Shown here one piece after another: positions 15,251-23,898 of a stretch of 26,865 nucleotides of DNA (position 1 is the stretch's first letter; each line of letters opens with the position of its first letter). Source of the DNA: JAVBKE01 sp031554215. GTDB taxonomy: Bacteria > Bacillota > Bacilli > JARBTR01. Location: the NCBI GenBank assembly GCA_031554215.1, contig JAVBKF010000117.1, forward strand, positions 1 to 26,865. Direction: 5' to 3'. The translations under genes were made by a program, and so were the position numbers. Below the pieces are notes generated by a model. The model searched no databases and was not told the origin of the DNA. It saw nothing but the letters and a program-made list of their open reading frames with translations.

Positions 15251-16595
15251 TTTTTTCACTCCTTGTTGCTTTTACCTGACAATCAATATAGCCATCAGTG
15301 ACTTTAATTGATAATTGTTCATCAACCTTCACTGCTTTAATACTCTTGATTGTTTTCTTTCCACTACTATAAACGGCAGAATAGCCTCTTGTCATGATTT
15401 TCAACGGATCAACGGCACTAAGTACAGCGTATTGACCCATAAACCGTTGTCTAGCCTGACCAACAACCGACTTTATGTTCGCATCCAGTAGCTTGGACTG
15501 TTCAGCGAGTTGCCCTTTATATTGCCTGATTTTAGTGACCGGACTGCGGTGAAATAGTTCATTTGCTATCCATTCATGTTGCCTTCGCTTATTGATGACT
15601 GTCTCATGTGTACTATCGGTTAGTCGCTCCGAGAGGTGATCCAGCTGCCTGCGTTTCTCCTGCACGAGCAACTTAGGAGAACGAAAAGCATAGGACTTGC
15701 CAATCGCTTCGAGACGTGCCCGCTTCGTTTGAAACATATGCTGTGCGACCTTCAAAATCCGGCCATTCATACTGTTTAAACGATGTGACAATTCTAATAT
15801 TTGCGGTGTTACAAGTTCTGCCGCCCCTGTTGGGGTTGCAGCGCGTACATCGGCAACAAAGTCTGAGATCGTTACATCCGTTTCATGCCCAACAGCAGAA
15901 ATAATCGGCAACCGAGAAGCAAAAATCGCCCGAGCTACTTTCTCCTCGTTAAAAGACCACAGATCTTCAATCGAACCACCACCACGTCCGAGAATCACGA
16001 CTGATGCAGTTGTCATTTGATTCGCCTTGTCTATCGCACCAACAAGCGAATCGACTGACTGCTTTCCTTGTACAAGTGCCGGAATGACAACAATCTTGGC
16101 AATTGGAAAACGCCTTTTAATCGTCATCACCATATCACGTATTGCGGCACCTGTGGGCGATGTAATCACAACAATTTCCTCAGGATATTTGGGCAATAAC
16201 TGCTTATGCCTAGCCTCAAACAAGCCTTCTTTTCCAAGCCTTTCTTTCAGCTGCTGAAAGGCAACAAATAAATCACCAGCACCATCAAGTTGCATTTTTT
16301 TTAGATAAAACTGAATCGTTCCTGCTGTTTCATAAACGGTGATATTGCCTGAGACAAGCACCTTCATCCCGTTTTCAACAGCAAATTTAACGCGGGAAAA
16401 ATCATGACGGAACATGACTGCATTGATAACCGCTTTCTCATCCTTTAGCGTTAGGTACACATGCCCGCTCGAATGGCGCTTAAAGTTTGAAATGTCCCCT
16501 TTGACAAAAATATTCTCCAAATGAGGATCGACATCAAACTTGCGTTTAATATACTTGTTGACAGTCGCAACCGTTAGATAGGCTTGCTGCTCCAT
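15243..16595 (-). CDS. xseA: Exodeoxyribonuclease VII large subunit
   Basis: Catalytic subunit of exonuclease VII. The 450 residues fit the family. The N-terminal OB-fold domain (about 5-105) contains the single-strand DNA-binding segment IFVKGDISNFKRHSSGHVYLTLKD. The catalytic domain shows ITSPTGAAIRDM, ILGRGGGSIEDLWSFNEE and SAVGHETDVTISDFVADVRAATPTGAAE, then a long helical region (about 285-390) and the terminal core MTRGYSAV. The ATG at 16595 is preceded by GGGGAGG, and the 12 bases just before the ATG form a perfect palindrome, GGCGGTACCGCC. It is cotranscribed with folD upstream (56-base gap) and overlaps xseB. Confidence 0.97.
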   Translation of the reverse strand: MEQQAYLTVATVNKYIKRKFDVDPHLENIFVKGDISNFKRHSSGHVYLTLKDEKAVINAVMFRHDFSRVKFAVENGMKVLVSGNITVYETAGTIQFYLKKMQLDGAGDLFVAFQQLKERLGKEGLFEARHKQLLPKYPEEIVVITSPTGAAIRDMVMTIKRRFPIAKIVVIPALVQGKQSVDSLVGAIDKANQMTTASVVILGRGGGSIEDLWSFNEEKVARAIFASRLPIISAVGHETDVTISDFVADVRAATPTGAAELVTPQILELSHRLNSMNGRILKVAQHMFQTKRARLEAIGKSYAFRSPKLLVQEKRRQLDHLSERLTDSTHETVINKRRQHEWIANELFHRSPVTKIRQYKGQLAEQSKLLDANIKSVVGQARQRFMGQYAVLSAVDPLKIMTRGYSAVYSSGKKTIKSIKAVKVDEQLSIKVTDGYIDCQVKATRSEKNG

Positions 16596-16651
16596 GGCGG
16601 TACCGCCTCCCCGTGTATTTAGCTGTATGTAGGCCTCAGCGAATCAGCCAT

Positions 16652-17506
16652 TTACAAAGAGTGAATTCGCTTGGCTGCTTTTACTGTATTAAACATTAAC
16701 ATTGTAATCGTCATTGGCCCAACGCCACCAGGAACAGGTGTAATATGAGAAGCCACTTCTTTGACTGCATCAAAATCGACATCGCCACACAAACGCTCTT
16801 CGGCAATCCGGTTCATCCCGACATCAATCACGACTGCACCAGGCTTGACATCCTCTGCTTTAATCATTTTCGCAATCCCCACCGCCGCAATCAGAATATC
16901 TGCCTGCTTTGTCAGCTCTTTCAGATTAGTTGTGTACGAATGTGCATAAGTGACGGTCGCATTCTCACTCAGAAGCAACTGCCCCATCGGTTTGCCAACA
17001 ATATGGCTTCTGCCAATCACAACAGCATGCTTTCCCGCGATATCAATCTTCTCACTCTGTAGCATCTTGATAATGCCGTAGGGTGTACACGAAATAAAGG
17101 TATCCTGATCCGTCATCATCCGGCCAATATTGATTGGGTGAAACCCATCAACATCCTTGCTTGGCGAGATCGTCTCAATCACCTTGTACTTATCAATGTG
17201 ATTAGGGATTGGTAACTGGACAAGAATGCCATGCACCGTTTTGTCTTCGTTCAACTGAATAATTTGATTCAATAAATCTGCTTCACTCACACTTGGTTCA
17301 AAAGAAATCCGTTTTGAAATAATCCCTAGCTCACCGCAGGTACGAACCTTTGAATTCACATAAATATGTGAAGCAGGATCATCACCAACGATGATCACGG
17401 CAAGGCAAGGATGAACGCCATTTCCCTTCAAGTTTGCCACTTCGATGCGAAGTTTTTCCCTGAGGTCGCTGGCAATCCGTTTGCCATCAATGTACTTTCC
17501 GGTCAT
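16652..17506 (-). CDS. folD: Bifunctional methylenetetrahydrofolate dehydrogenase/cyclohydrolase
   Basis: Interconverts 5,10-methylene-, methenyl- and 10-formyl-tetrahydrofolate with NADP, supplying one-carbon units for purines and fMet. The 284-residue protein has the substrate-site segment SHIYVNSKVRTCGELGI with Tyr49 and catalytic Lys53, the GILVQLPIP motif, DVDGFHPINIG, the NADP-binding region VVIGRSHIVGKPMGQLLL, and the C-terminal signature ITPVPGGVGPMTITML. Length and motif order are complete. Its ATG at 17506 overlaps the nusB stop by four bases (ATGA), indicating translational coupling. The nusB-folD-xseA order is conserved in Bacillales. Confidence 0.98.
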   Translation of the reverse strand: MTGKYIDGKRIASDLREKLRIEVANLKGNGVHPCLAVIIVGDDPASHIYVNSKVRTCGELGIISKRISFEPSVSEADLLNQIIQLNEDKTVHGILVQLPIPNHIDKYKVIETISPSKDVDGFHPINIGRMMTDQDTFISCTPYGIIKMLQSEKIDIAGKHAVVIGRSHIVGKPMGQLLLSENATVTYAHSYTTNLKELTKQADILIAAVGIAKMIKAEDVKPGAVVIDVGMNRIAEERLCGDVDFDAVKEVASHITPVPGGVGPMTITMLMFNTVKAAKRIHSL

Positions 17507-17922
17507 TCAACCACTCCTGAAATTGAATTGACGATTTTTTGTAAAATCGAGTTTACAAATTTCGCCGACTTTTCGTCGCTGTATTTCTTAACAATTTCGA
17601 TTGCCTCATTTAGAACAACCTTAGCAGGCGTTTCTTTTTGGTAGCGCATTTCATAAACAGCAATCCGAATAACATGAATCTCGACGTTACCAAACCGTTC
17701 TGGGGACCACTTCTCAGCGTTCTCCTTAATCACCTTGTCAATCTCTGCTTGATGAGCGATAATCCCTTCAAAGAGCTGGTGAAAAAAAGCATCGCTGCCA
17801 TCTGTTTCGTCCATGTACCGATACGTAGTCTCTACATCATTCTTCCCTAAATAATATTGAAACAATGCTAGTAATGTCTTTTCTCGTGATTCTCTTCGTT
17901 TTGACCCCTTTTGCGTTTCCAT
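17503..17922 (-). CDS. nusB: Transcription antitermination factor NusB
   Basis: RNA-binding partner of NusE (S10) in processive antitermination on rRNA operons. The 139-residue all-helical protein has the family elements SREKTLLALFQYYL at the N-terminus, FFHQLFEGIIAHQAEIDKVI, W-SPERFGNVEIHVIRIAVYEMRY, and the strongly conserved KVVLNEAIEIVKKYSDEKSAKFVNSIL near the C-terminus. The frame is open 30 codons further upstream, but family length and the poor match of that stretch favour the ATG at 17922, preceded by a modest GGGGTA. It is the first gene of a nusB-folD-xseA-xseB-ispA-dxs-tlyA run, with a terminator closing the preceding gene and a candidate promoter at 17950-17977. Confidence 0.95.
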   Translation of the reverse strand: METQKGSKRRESREKTLLALFQYYLGKNDVETTYRYMDETDGSDAFFHQLFEGIIAHQAEIDKVIKENAEKWSPERFGNVEIHVIRIAVYEMRYQKETPAKVVLNEAIEIVKKYSDEKSAKFVNSILQKIVNSISGVVE

Positions 17923-17949
17923 TAAAATACCCCAGTCCGTCAGTTTACT

Positions 17950-17977
17950 ATCGTAAAATTGTAACAAACTATTGCAA
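17950..17977 (-). promoter_or_regulatory. Candidate promoter of the nusB operon
   Basis: On the minus strand TTGCAA (17977-17972) and TACGAT (17955-17950) are separated by 16 bases, about 28 bases upstream of the nusB ATG. The -35 match is only four of six, so this is a suggestion. Confidence 0.35.
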
Positions 17978-18019
17978 AAAATACTACTAGAGAACTGAAA
18001 TTCGTCAGGCATAACGTTG

Positions 18020-18044
18020 GTTTCTCTGCCTTGAGAAACTTTTT
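18020..18044 (+). terminator. Orphan plus-oriented terminator-like hairpin
   Basis: GTTTCTC (18020-18026) pairs with GAGAAAC (18033-18039) with a 6-base loop and is followed by five T on the plus strand (18040-18044). No plus-strand gene lies upstream; the nearest features are minus-strand. On the minus strand there is no U-run after the stem. Confidence 0.4.
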
Positions 18045-18106
18045 AGTGCGCCGTCCTAGTAGCATGCCCACTATCACCAGCTCGTGATTGACTACAAAAC
18101 CGCATG

Positions 18107-18143
18107 AAAAAAAGCATTTCTCTCGGGATGAAAGAAATGCTTT
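18107..18143 (-). terminator. Rho-independent terminator of the Asp23-family gene
   Basis: On the minus strand AAAGCATTTCT (18143-18133) pairs perfectly with AGAAATGCTTT (18121-18111), with an 11-base loop and seven U at 18113-18107. It separates the accB-accC-Asp23 transcript from nusB. Confidence 0.92.
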
Positions 18144-18223
18144 CCCAAAGACAACCTCTGATGCTAAAGGGGATAATCTTTTTCGTCATTGTATGTATCT
18201 ACGAACTGATACAAGGAGTCATG

Positions 18224-18625
18224 CTATTCGAGAACGTCTTGTTCTACCTTCGCATTTTCAAACTGAATGCCGACAATATGCACATTGACTTCTGCTACTT
18301 GAAGTGCAGTCATGTTTAGTAATGTCTGACGAATATTTTGCTGCGCTTTCATTGCTACTGTTGGAATCGAAGTCCCAAATTTAATCACGCAATAGACATC
18401 AATTCTAATACCCTCCTCCGTGATATCAACACGAACACCTTTACCATGGTTCTTGCGGCCAAGACGCTCAACCACGCCGGCAGCAAAATTCCCTTTCATT
18501 TGCGCAATGCCTTCAATTTCATTTGCAGCAATCCCCGCAATCACTTCAATGACTTCTGGCGCAATTTCAACGCTTCCAAGCTCATTTTTCAATTCAGCTG
18601 GTTCCAAAACTTCATGTTCAGTCAT
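18224..18625 (-). CDS. yqhY: Asp23/Gls24-family protein (YqhY)
   Basis: A 133-residue cytoplasmic Asp23/DUF322-family protein. It shows the family pattern: GSVEIAPEVIEVIAGIAANEIEGIAQM (about 17-43), then GKGVRVDITEEGIRIDVYCVIKFGTSIPTVAMKAQQNIRQTLLNMTALQVAEVNVHIVGIQFE. In B. subtilis YqhY is encoded with accB-accC and its loss disturbs acetyl-CoA carboxylase activity; the same arrangement here, 66 bases downstream of accC, suggests the same link. The ATG at 18625 follows AGGAGGATTTAT. A strong terminator closes the gene. Confidence 0.92.
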   Translation of the reverse strand: MTEHEVLEPAELKNELGSVEIAPEVIEVIAGIAANEIEGIAQMKGNFAAGVVERLGRKNHGKGVRVDITEEGIRIDVYCVIKFGTSIPTVAMKAQQNIRQTLLNMTALQVAEVNVHIVGIQFENAKVEQDVLE

Positions 18626-18691
18626 ATAAATCCTCCTATGAAACGTTATTGACAGACTAGTTCACTGCCACCACATACTTTATTTTTATGC

Positions 18692-20038
18692 TTATGACAG
18701 CTCGTATAATTCCAAAAATTTTGTATTAAATTCGCCACCGATAAACTGTTCATGTTCCATTAATTTTACATGAAAAGGGATCGTTGTGTAAATCCCCTCA
18801 ATCACAAATTCTTCGAGTGCCCGTTTCATTTTGGCAATTGCCTGCGCACGCGTTGGTGCATGGACGATTAATTTAGCAATCATTGAATCGTAATAAGGTG
18901 GTATCTCATAGCTTTGATACGCTGCTGAATCGATTCTGACACCGTTGCCACCAGGCGTTAGGTACAAAGTGATTTCCCCTGCAGAGGGCATGAAATTCTT
19001 AGCAGGATTTTCCGCATTAATACGGCATTCGATTGCCCAGCCTGAAAACTGTACATCTGCCTGCTCGATTGCTAGCTTTTCCCCAGATGCAATCAGAATT
19101 TGTTGCTGAATCAAATCAATCCCAGTGACAAGCTCAGTCACAGGATGCTCTACCTGAATTCTTGTATTCATTTCCATGAAATAAAAATGTCCAGTAGCTG
19201 GCTCGAAAATAAATTCGATTGTTCCGGCGCCCGTATACCCAACGGCTTTCGCTGCTTTGACAGCAGCTGCGCCCATCTTGGCTCGGATTTCAGGCGTGAG
19301 TGCCGGTGAGGGTGATTCCTCTACTAGTTTCTGCAATCTGCGCTGAATCGTGCAGTCACGCTCACCTAAATGAATCACATGACCATCATTATCGCCAAGT
19401 ACTTGAATTTCTACATGACGGAAATCTTCAACAAATTTCTCTAAATAGACACCCGCATTACCGAAAGCGGTTTGTGCTTCTTGCTGTGTTACTTGAATCC
19501 CCTTGATCAGTTCAGCTTCAGTTCTAGCAACTCGAATCCCTTTTCCACCACCGCCAGCAGTAGCCTTAATAATGACTGGATAACCGATTTCATTCGCTAT
19601 TTCCTGTGCAGCTTCAATCGACTCAATGACACCAACAGAACCTGGGACAACTGGCACTCCAGCAGCACGCATTTGTTCTCTAGCAACATCTTTAATCCCC
19701 ATTTTGGAAATTGCTTCATGTGATGCGCCAATGAACGTAATATGACAAGCCTGACACAGCTCAGCAAAGTCGGCATTTTCAGCTAGAAATCCATAACCCG
19801 GATGAATGGCATCACAGCCCGTTTTCTTCGCTACTTCGATAATGTTCATCGCATTTAAATAGCTATCTTTTGATGCGGTAGGACCAACACAATACGCTTC
19901 ATCTGCCATTTGAACATGTAAGGCAAACTCATCCGCCTTTGAGTATATCGCTACAGCTTCTATATTCATTTCCTTGCATGCTCTAATCACACGGACAGCA
20001 ATCTCACCACGATTGGCGACTAATACCTTTTTGATCAT
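18692..20038 (-). CDS. accC: Acetyl-CoA carboxylase, biotin carboxylase subunit
   Basis: Carboxylates biotin on AccB using ATP and bicarbonate, the first half-reaction of fatty-acid synthesis. The 448 residues have the N-terminal domain KKVLVANRGEIAVRVIRACKE and DAIHPGYGFLAENADFA, the ATP-grasp loop ATAGGGGKGIRVA (around 160-172), the QRRLQKLVEESPS segment, and the catalytic EFIFEPATGHFYFMEMNTRIQVEHPVTE (about 274-301), followed by the C-terminal domain. The length matches the free-standing biotin carboxylase, not a fused pyruvate carboxylase. The ATG at 20038 follows AGGAGAACCGCG and lies 10 bases after accB. Confidence 0.97.
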   Translation of the reverse strand: MIKKVLVANRGEIAVRVIRACKEMNIEAVAIYSKADEFALHVQMADEAYCVGPTASKDSYLNAMNIIEVAKKTGCDAIHPGYGFLAENADFAELCQACHITFIGASHEAISKMGIKDVAREQMRAAGVPVVPGSVGVIESIEAAQEIANEIGYPVIIKATAGGGGKGIRVARTEAELIKGIQVTQQEAQTAFGNAGVYLEKFVEDFRHVEIQVLGDNDGHVIHLGERDCTIQRRLQKLVEESPSPALTPEIRAKMGAAAVKAAKAVGYTGAGTIEFIFEPATGHFYFMEMNTRIQVEHPVTELVTGIDLIQQQILIASGEKLAIEQADVQFSGWAIECRINAENPAKNFMPSAGEITLYLTPGGNGVRIDSAAYQSYEIPPYYDSMIAKLIVHAPTRAQAIAKMKRALEEFVIEGIYTTIPFHVKLMEHEQFIGGEFNTKFLELYELS

Positions 20039-20048
20039 CGCGGTTCTC

Positions 20049-20549
20049 CTATTCTACTTTTACTGTGAACAGCGGTTGACCAAATTCTACTAACTGTCCA
20101 TTATTCACATGGATATCAATAATTTCACCTGATATTTCTGCCTCGATTTCATTAAACAGCTTCATCGCTTCTAGGATGCAAACAATCTTCTTCTCGCTGA
20201 CGTGGTCACCGATCGTAACAAATGGTCCTACTTCTGGTGAAGGTGCACCATAAAAGGTTCCAACCATTGGTGATAGAATTTGTTTAACGACTGAGCCACT
20301 CATTTCCGGTTTTATGTCTGTTTGGGTTTGCTCGTTTCGGCTCGTTTCCTGCGTCCGTACTAGATCAGTGATCGGTGCAAATGGTTGGAATACTGGTTGC
20401 GGTGCTTCAATCCCTCTTGTCATTTCGTAAAATGACGCTGACGATTTCTTTAGCAACAACTTGTTTCCATCTTTCTCATATTCAAAATGTTCAATTGATG
20501 ACTTGTCCAAAAGCGCTACGAGCTCTTTAATTTCAGTTAATTTTAACAT
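20049..20549 (-). CDS. accB: Acetyl-CoA carboxylase, biotin carboxyl carrier protein
   Basis: Carries the covalently bound biotin between AccC and the carboxyltransferase. The 166-residue protein has the N-terminal AccB domain (KLTEIKELVALLDKSSIEHFEYEKDGNKLLLKK), a Gln/Pro/Thr-rich linker (about 48-82), and the C-terminal lipoyl/biotinyl domain LSPMVGTFYGAPSPEVGPFVTIGDHV with the biotinylation motif EAMK, Lys130. The ATG at 20549 follows CTGGGGGTAAACTGA. It starts the accB-accC-yqhY transcript. The upstream spacer is bounded by the spoIIIA terminator. Confidence 0.97.
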   Translation of the reverse strand: MLKLTEIKELVALLDKSSIEHFEYEKDGNKLLLKKSSASFYEMTRGIEAPQPVFQPFAPITDLVRTQETSRNEQTQTDIKPEMSGSVVKQILSPMVGTFYGAPSPEVGPFVTIGDHVSEKKIVCILEAMKLFNEIEAEISGEIIDIHVNNGQLVEFGQPLFTVKVE

Positions 20550-20740
20550 TCAGTTTACCCCCAGGTTCTGTATTCCGCTTGTTATCGAAGACCTTTAAAA
20601 CGTCTTTATTACAGCCAGACAAGCAAGCGTCCAATCGCCACTTGTTTCAATGAGCCAACTACTGCTTATAGCATCATGTAAACTATTGTATACCATGACC
20701 ATATCAAACCGCTAGCATTTATTATCAGAGCGACCTCCAT

Positions 20741-20783
20741 AATAATAAGATACCTTGAAATAGTCCCAAGGTATCTTATTATT
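20741..20783 (-). terminator. Strong terminator after spoIIIAH
   Basis: A perfect 17-bp inverted repeat (20741-20757 with 20767-20783) with a 9-base loop. Its arms end in TTATTATT on both strands, so it can stop transcription leaving spoIIIAH and possibly also in the plus direction. It insulates accB from the sporulation operon. Confidence 0.9.
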
Positions 20784-20799
20784 TTTAGGTACACATTGT

Positions 20800-21318
20800 T
20801 TACTTCTGAAACTCAACAGCAACAGGTTCAAAATGACCAATCTCTTTTGTGACCATTTGAATAATCGCATTTGCAGCTTCTGGTGTCCCCTTTTTCGCTT
20901 TGACAGTCACACGAACATTGTTCTCTTCAATACGGACAAGTGCATCGCTGTAGCCCTTTGATTTGATTAATGTCTCTAGTAAGTCTTCTTGTGAAGAAAC
21001 ATTGGATAATTGTTGCATTTTCGTATAGGCTTTGCTTCTCTCTTCCTCTGAGATATTTGTTGTTGCGATCACAGATTGAAGTTCCTCTTTCAGTTTGCTA
21101 CGATTGTCATTGAGTTGTAAACGTAGTTCCGCAAATACCGGATCAGCCGCTTCCTCTGTTGTCACGACCACTTCAGATTTCGGATCAGCAGCGCCTGTTA
21201 AGTTTTGATCTAAGATAGAGGTTAATTTTGCATTAGGTGACGTTAGATAGTAAACACTCAGTACCGCAATTAAGCTCAGCATAGTCATTAACCAGATCGT
21301 TTGTTTTTTCATTAACAT
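20800..21318 (-). CDS. spoIIIAH: Stage III sporulation protein AH
   Basis: Mother-cell membrane protein whose C-terminal ring-building domain binds forespore SpoIIQ across the intermembrane space, forming the feeding-tube channel and zipping the engulfing membranes. The 172-residue protein has one N-terminal membrane segment (about 8-25, TIWLMTMLSLIAVLSVYYL), a variable linker, and the YscJ/FliF-like C-terminal domain, including LLETLIKSKGYSDALVRIEENNVRVTVKAKKGTPEAANAIIQMV. I chose the ATG at 21318 after GGAGGAACGAATC; an upstream in-frame start would overlap that site. It is last in the operon and followed by a strong terminator. Confidence 0.95.
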   Translation of the reverse strand: MLMKKQTIWLMTMLSLIAVLSVYYLTSPNAKLTSILDQNLTGAADPKSEVVVTTEEAADPVFAELRLQLNDNRSKLKEELQSVIATTNISEEERSKAYTKMQQLSNVSSQEDLLETLIKSKGYSDALVRIEENNVRVTVKAKKGTPEAANAIIQMVTKEIGHFEPVAVEFQK

Positions 21319-21402
21319 GATTCGTTCCTCCAATAGTTTGATGGTATTTTGTTCATCTACTTTGTATACTTGACCATTTTCGTCACACGCTTCCTGATGT
21401 GA

Positions 21403-22050
21403 TTACCTCGCAACCACAGCAACACGGTGACTTGGGACATCAAAAAGTCTCGTAATCGCCTCAACAACCTTTTCTTTCAGTACGATATCATCCATTCCCT
21501 TTGCCACGACTAACACCCCTTTTACTTCGGGCATTTCTGTTTCAATCTCAAGCGGAATATCTCGGTTGCCATCGTTTATGATAACCACTTTATTATCACT
21601 TGTTGATTCTCCAATTGTACGCTTACCATTATTCTTATCAGTCTCTTTGGTTTCTTTGTCAGTCGTTGAATAGTTTTTTTCATACACTTTGCGTTCTGAT
21701 GAAGCGAGTTTAATCACAACTGTGACATCACTAACGCCTGCCATCAGTTCCAGTGCCCCCGCAAGCTCCATTTCGTAGCTTTTTTCCAAAGATGATTTCT
21801 TTGTGTTCGGAGACGCCTTTCCAGCAGTGCCCCATGCTTCTACAGCTGAGGATTCTGCTGGCTTCTCAGTAGCCTTTTGAAGTTCTATTGCTGCAGCATC
21901 CTTTTTGACTGAAAAGTAATGACTGCCAAGCATGAGCATAACACCTACGATAAAAATGGCCACTAGTTTTGGGCTCAGCAATTGCCTTTGCGCTTGCTGA
22001 CGACTGAACAAATTTTTTACTAAAGAAAGAAGGTCTCGATTGTTCTGCAA
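21403..22050 (-). CDS. spoIIIAG: Stage III sporulation protein AG
   Basis: Ring-forming channel component related to secretion-system ring proteins. The 215-residue protein has a cytoplasmic N-terminus, one membrane span (about 29-47, LVAIFIVGVMLMLGSHYFS), and an extracytoplasmic domain beginning SSLEKSYEMELAGALELMAGVSDVTVVIKL. That domain contains the charged Lys/Thr-rich insertion around 120-150 that forms the extra beta structure of SpoIIIAG, then VKGVLVVAKG and VVEAITRLFDVPSHRVAV. The start codon is TTG at 22050 after GGGAGAAAGAGCCA. It is 13 bases after spoIIIAF. Confidence 0.96.
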   Translation of the reverse strand: MQNNRDLLSLVKNLFSRQQAQRQLLSPKLVAIFIVGVMLMLGSHYFSVKKDAAAIELQKATEKPAESSAVEAWGTAGKASPNTKKSSLEKSYEMELAGALELMAGVSDVTVVIKLASSERKVYEKNYSTTDKETKETDKNNGKRTIGESTSDNKVVIINDGNRDIPLEIETEMPEVKGVLVVAKGMDDIVLKEKVVEAITRLFDVPSHRVAVVAR

Positions 22051-22063
22051 TGGCTCTTTCTCC

Positions 22064-22666
22064 CTATTTGGCTATCGTGACAGTTACGACATCCTTTGAT
22101 AGCGCCCATCTTTTCGTAAGCCAATCACTTATTTCAACTTCTTTTGTTGTCTGGACTTTGTTGTCCGAATGAAAAGAGGTGTCGACCGGCTCTACCATTT
22201 CTATTTCATGGTTTTTAGATGATTTGCGCAATTGCACCGCAATTGATTTGATATTTTCTGCTTTGAGTTCACTTGACTTGTCCTTCATCTCAACCCGGAT
22301 CCCTGTTACCTGATATTGGAATGTGGCCATCAACTCCCCTTCGGCATCTCTTTTTAATTGGACAGCCATTTGCTCCAATGTATATGCACGATCTGCCTGA
22401 TTTATTTCACTTTTTTTATCCGTGATTTTTGCATCGAATTGTCCAGTGTCCTTCCGCCCAATCACAGCAAGGGTTTGCTCCATTGCAAGGGGTAAATCTG
22501 CTTTGAACAAATTCAGCACAGGTGCCAACAGTATTGCAACCAAAATGAGTCCGATGACAAGTTTTGTATATTTACGAAAACTTGAATTCGGTACTAACAT
22601 ATCGAGAATTACCGCAAGCAGAATGTAGATAATGAGATTGGTGATAAAACTCGTCAGCGCACCCAT
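22064..22666 (-). CDS. spoIIIAF: Stage III sporulation protein AF
   Basis: Membrane component of the SpoIIIA-SpoIIQ channel. The 200-residue protein has two N-terminal membrane helices (about 8-26 and 34-52, the second reading KLVIGLILVAILLAPVLNLF) and a soluble C-terminal ring-type domain with YQVTGIRVEMKD and the closing DWLTKRWALSKDVVTVTIAK. The ATG at 22666 lies 2 bases after the spoIIIAE stop. There is no good ribosome-binding site of its own, so translation is probably coupled to spoIIIAE. Confidence 0.94.
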   Translation of the reverse strand: MGALTSFITNLIIYILLAVILDMLVPNSSFRKYTKLVIGLILVAILLAPVLNLFKADLPLAMEQTLAVIGRKDTGQFDAKITDKKSEINQADRAYTLEQMAVQLKRDAEGELMATFQYQVTGIRVEMKDKSSELKAENIKSIAVQLRKSSKNHEIEMVEPVDTSFHSDNKVQTTKEVEISDWLTKRWALSKDVVTVTIAK

Positions 22667-22668
22667 TT

Positions 22669-23823
22669 CTATCGCACCATCATTGTAATATTTCCCGCCA
22701 TGATGACCATCGCTACCGCTAGGAAAAACATAAACCCGACCATCAGGTACGCCGCAAACATGAACAGTAAATTCTTACCGACGAGCTGTAGGCTGGCAAT
22801 TACAGGACCACCACCAATTGGCTGGAGCACTGCCGCCGCAAGCCGGTAGAGGATGGCAATCATAAAGATTTTTATTGCGGGAAATAGAATTAACATGAAT
22901 AGCATTGCAAGACCGAAAAGCCCAATCGTGTTTTTTAACAAGACTGAAGCATTGACGACTGTATCGGCAGCATCGGTAAATAGTCGCCCAACAACCGGCA
23001 CATTGCTGGAGACAAACTTAGCAGTTCGCATACCGATACCATCTGTGACCGCTGTAGTCACGCCCTGAATTGACAGTACAGCGAGGAAGATCGTCATCAT
23101 CGTACCAAGAATCCAAACCCCTGCTGTGCGTAATAACTTCACAAGGCCGCTCACTTTAAACTGATCAGTAAGTTCACTGACAATCCCGAGGACCGTTGAA
23201 AAGAACAACAATGGCAGGACGACCGCTTGAATCACCATCACTGTACTATTGATTAAAAAAATTAATACTGGATGAAAAAAGGCAGCGGACGTAATTCCTC
23301 CAGAAGTCGCTGTCATCGCGAGTAGGATTGGAATGACCGCCATCATAAAGTCAGACATCTTACCAACTGCCCCCGTCACATAACCAGCTGCTGTATGAAA
23401 ACTAGAAACAGCAAACAACAAGAGCACCATCACAACAATTGCATCAGCAACCTTGCTCACTGTTGACTGCTCAAATGAGGCTTGTAAGGTCTGAAGCACA
23501 ATGCTGAAAACAGTTAGTAAGATGAGCATTCCGAGTAGTTTCCCGTTAGATAATAATTCTGAAAAGGTGTAGCGGACGAGGCCTTTCGCCCATTCTACTG
23601 GAGAGAACTGTTTTGCTCCTGTTACATATTCGGAGAAACTACCTAGCTGAGATTCAGGCAGGTACCCTTTGTATTCTGATGACACTTGTCCCCAAAATGA
23701 TTCGATTTCACTGATATCAACGGGCACCCCTTTGCCTGCTTGCTCCGTTGTTGCAGCAACACCAATGTCAGTGGATGATAATAGTGTTATGCATGTCATC
23801 ACTAGTACGAATAGTAGTTTCAT
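22669..23823 (-). CDS. spoIIIAE: Stage III sporulation protein AE
   Basis: Polytopic membrane protein of the feeding channel. The 384 residues start with a signal-like segment (1-24, ending VAA), then an extracytoplasmic stretch with SEIESFWGQVSSEYKGYLPE, then six or more hydrophobic spans from about residue 98 to the C-terminus. Family-typical segments include MMAVIPILLAMTATSGGITSAAFFHP and SSNVPVVGRLFTDAADTVVNAS. The ATG at 23823 follows GTAGGTTGAGACCAA. A 160-base spacer, with a nested hairpin, separates it from spoIIIAD, whereas in Bacillus the genes are close. Confidence 0.96.
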   Translation of the reverse strand: MKLLFVLVMTCITLLSSTDIGVAATTEQAGKGVPVDISEIESFWGQVSSEYKGYLPESQLGSFSEYVTGAKQFSPVEWAKGLVRYTFSELLSNGKLLGMLILLTVFSIVLQTLQASFEQSTVSKVADAIVVMVLLLFAVSSFHTAAGYVTGAVGKMSDFMMAVIPILLAMTATSGGITSAAFFHPVLIFLINSTVMVIQAVVLPLLFFSTVLGIVSELTDQFKVSGLVKLLRTAGVWILGTMMTIFLAVLSIQGVTTAVTDGIGMRTAKFVSSNVPVVGRLFTDAADTVVNASVLLKNTIGLFGLAMLFMLILFPAIKIFMIAILYRLAAAVLQPIGGGPVIASLQLVGKNLLFMFAAYLMVGFMFFLAVAMVIMAGNITMMVR

Positions 23824-23898
23824 TTGGTCTCAACCTACCTACGATTTCTGCGATTATAATCTAGTTTAAATGCCGTCATTTAACTGCATCTCTATTTG

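Larger units (their letters stand above)
17923..18223. other. nusB leader and spacer to the Asp23-family gene
   Basis: The 301 bases hold the candidate nusB promoter (17950-17977), a plus-oriented hairpin with a U-run (18020-18044) and the terminator of the Asp23-family gene (18107-18143). I see no gene in it. Confidence 0.5.

Noticed and set aside
16596..16612. T-box-like sequence (GGCGGTACCGCC resembles GGTGGTACCGCG) before xseA
   Set aside because: The folD-xseA spacer is only 56 bases, with no stem I, no terminator and no amino-acid gene downstream.
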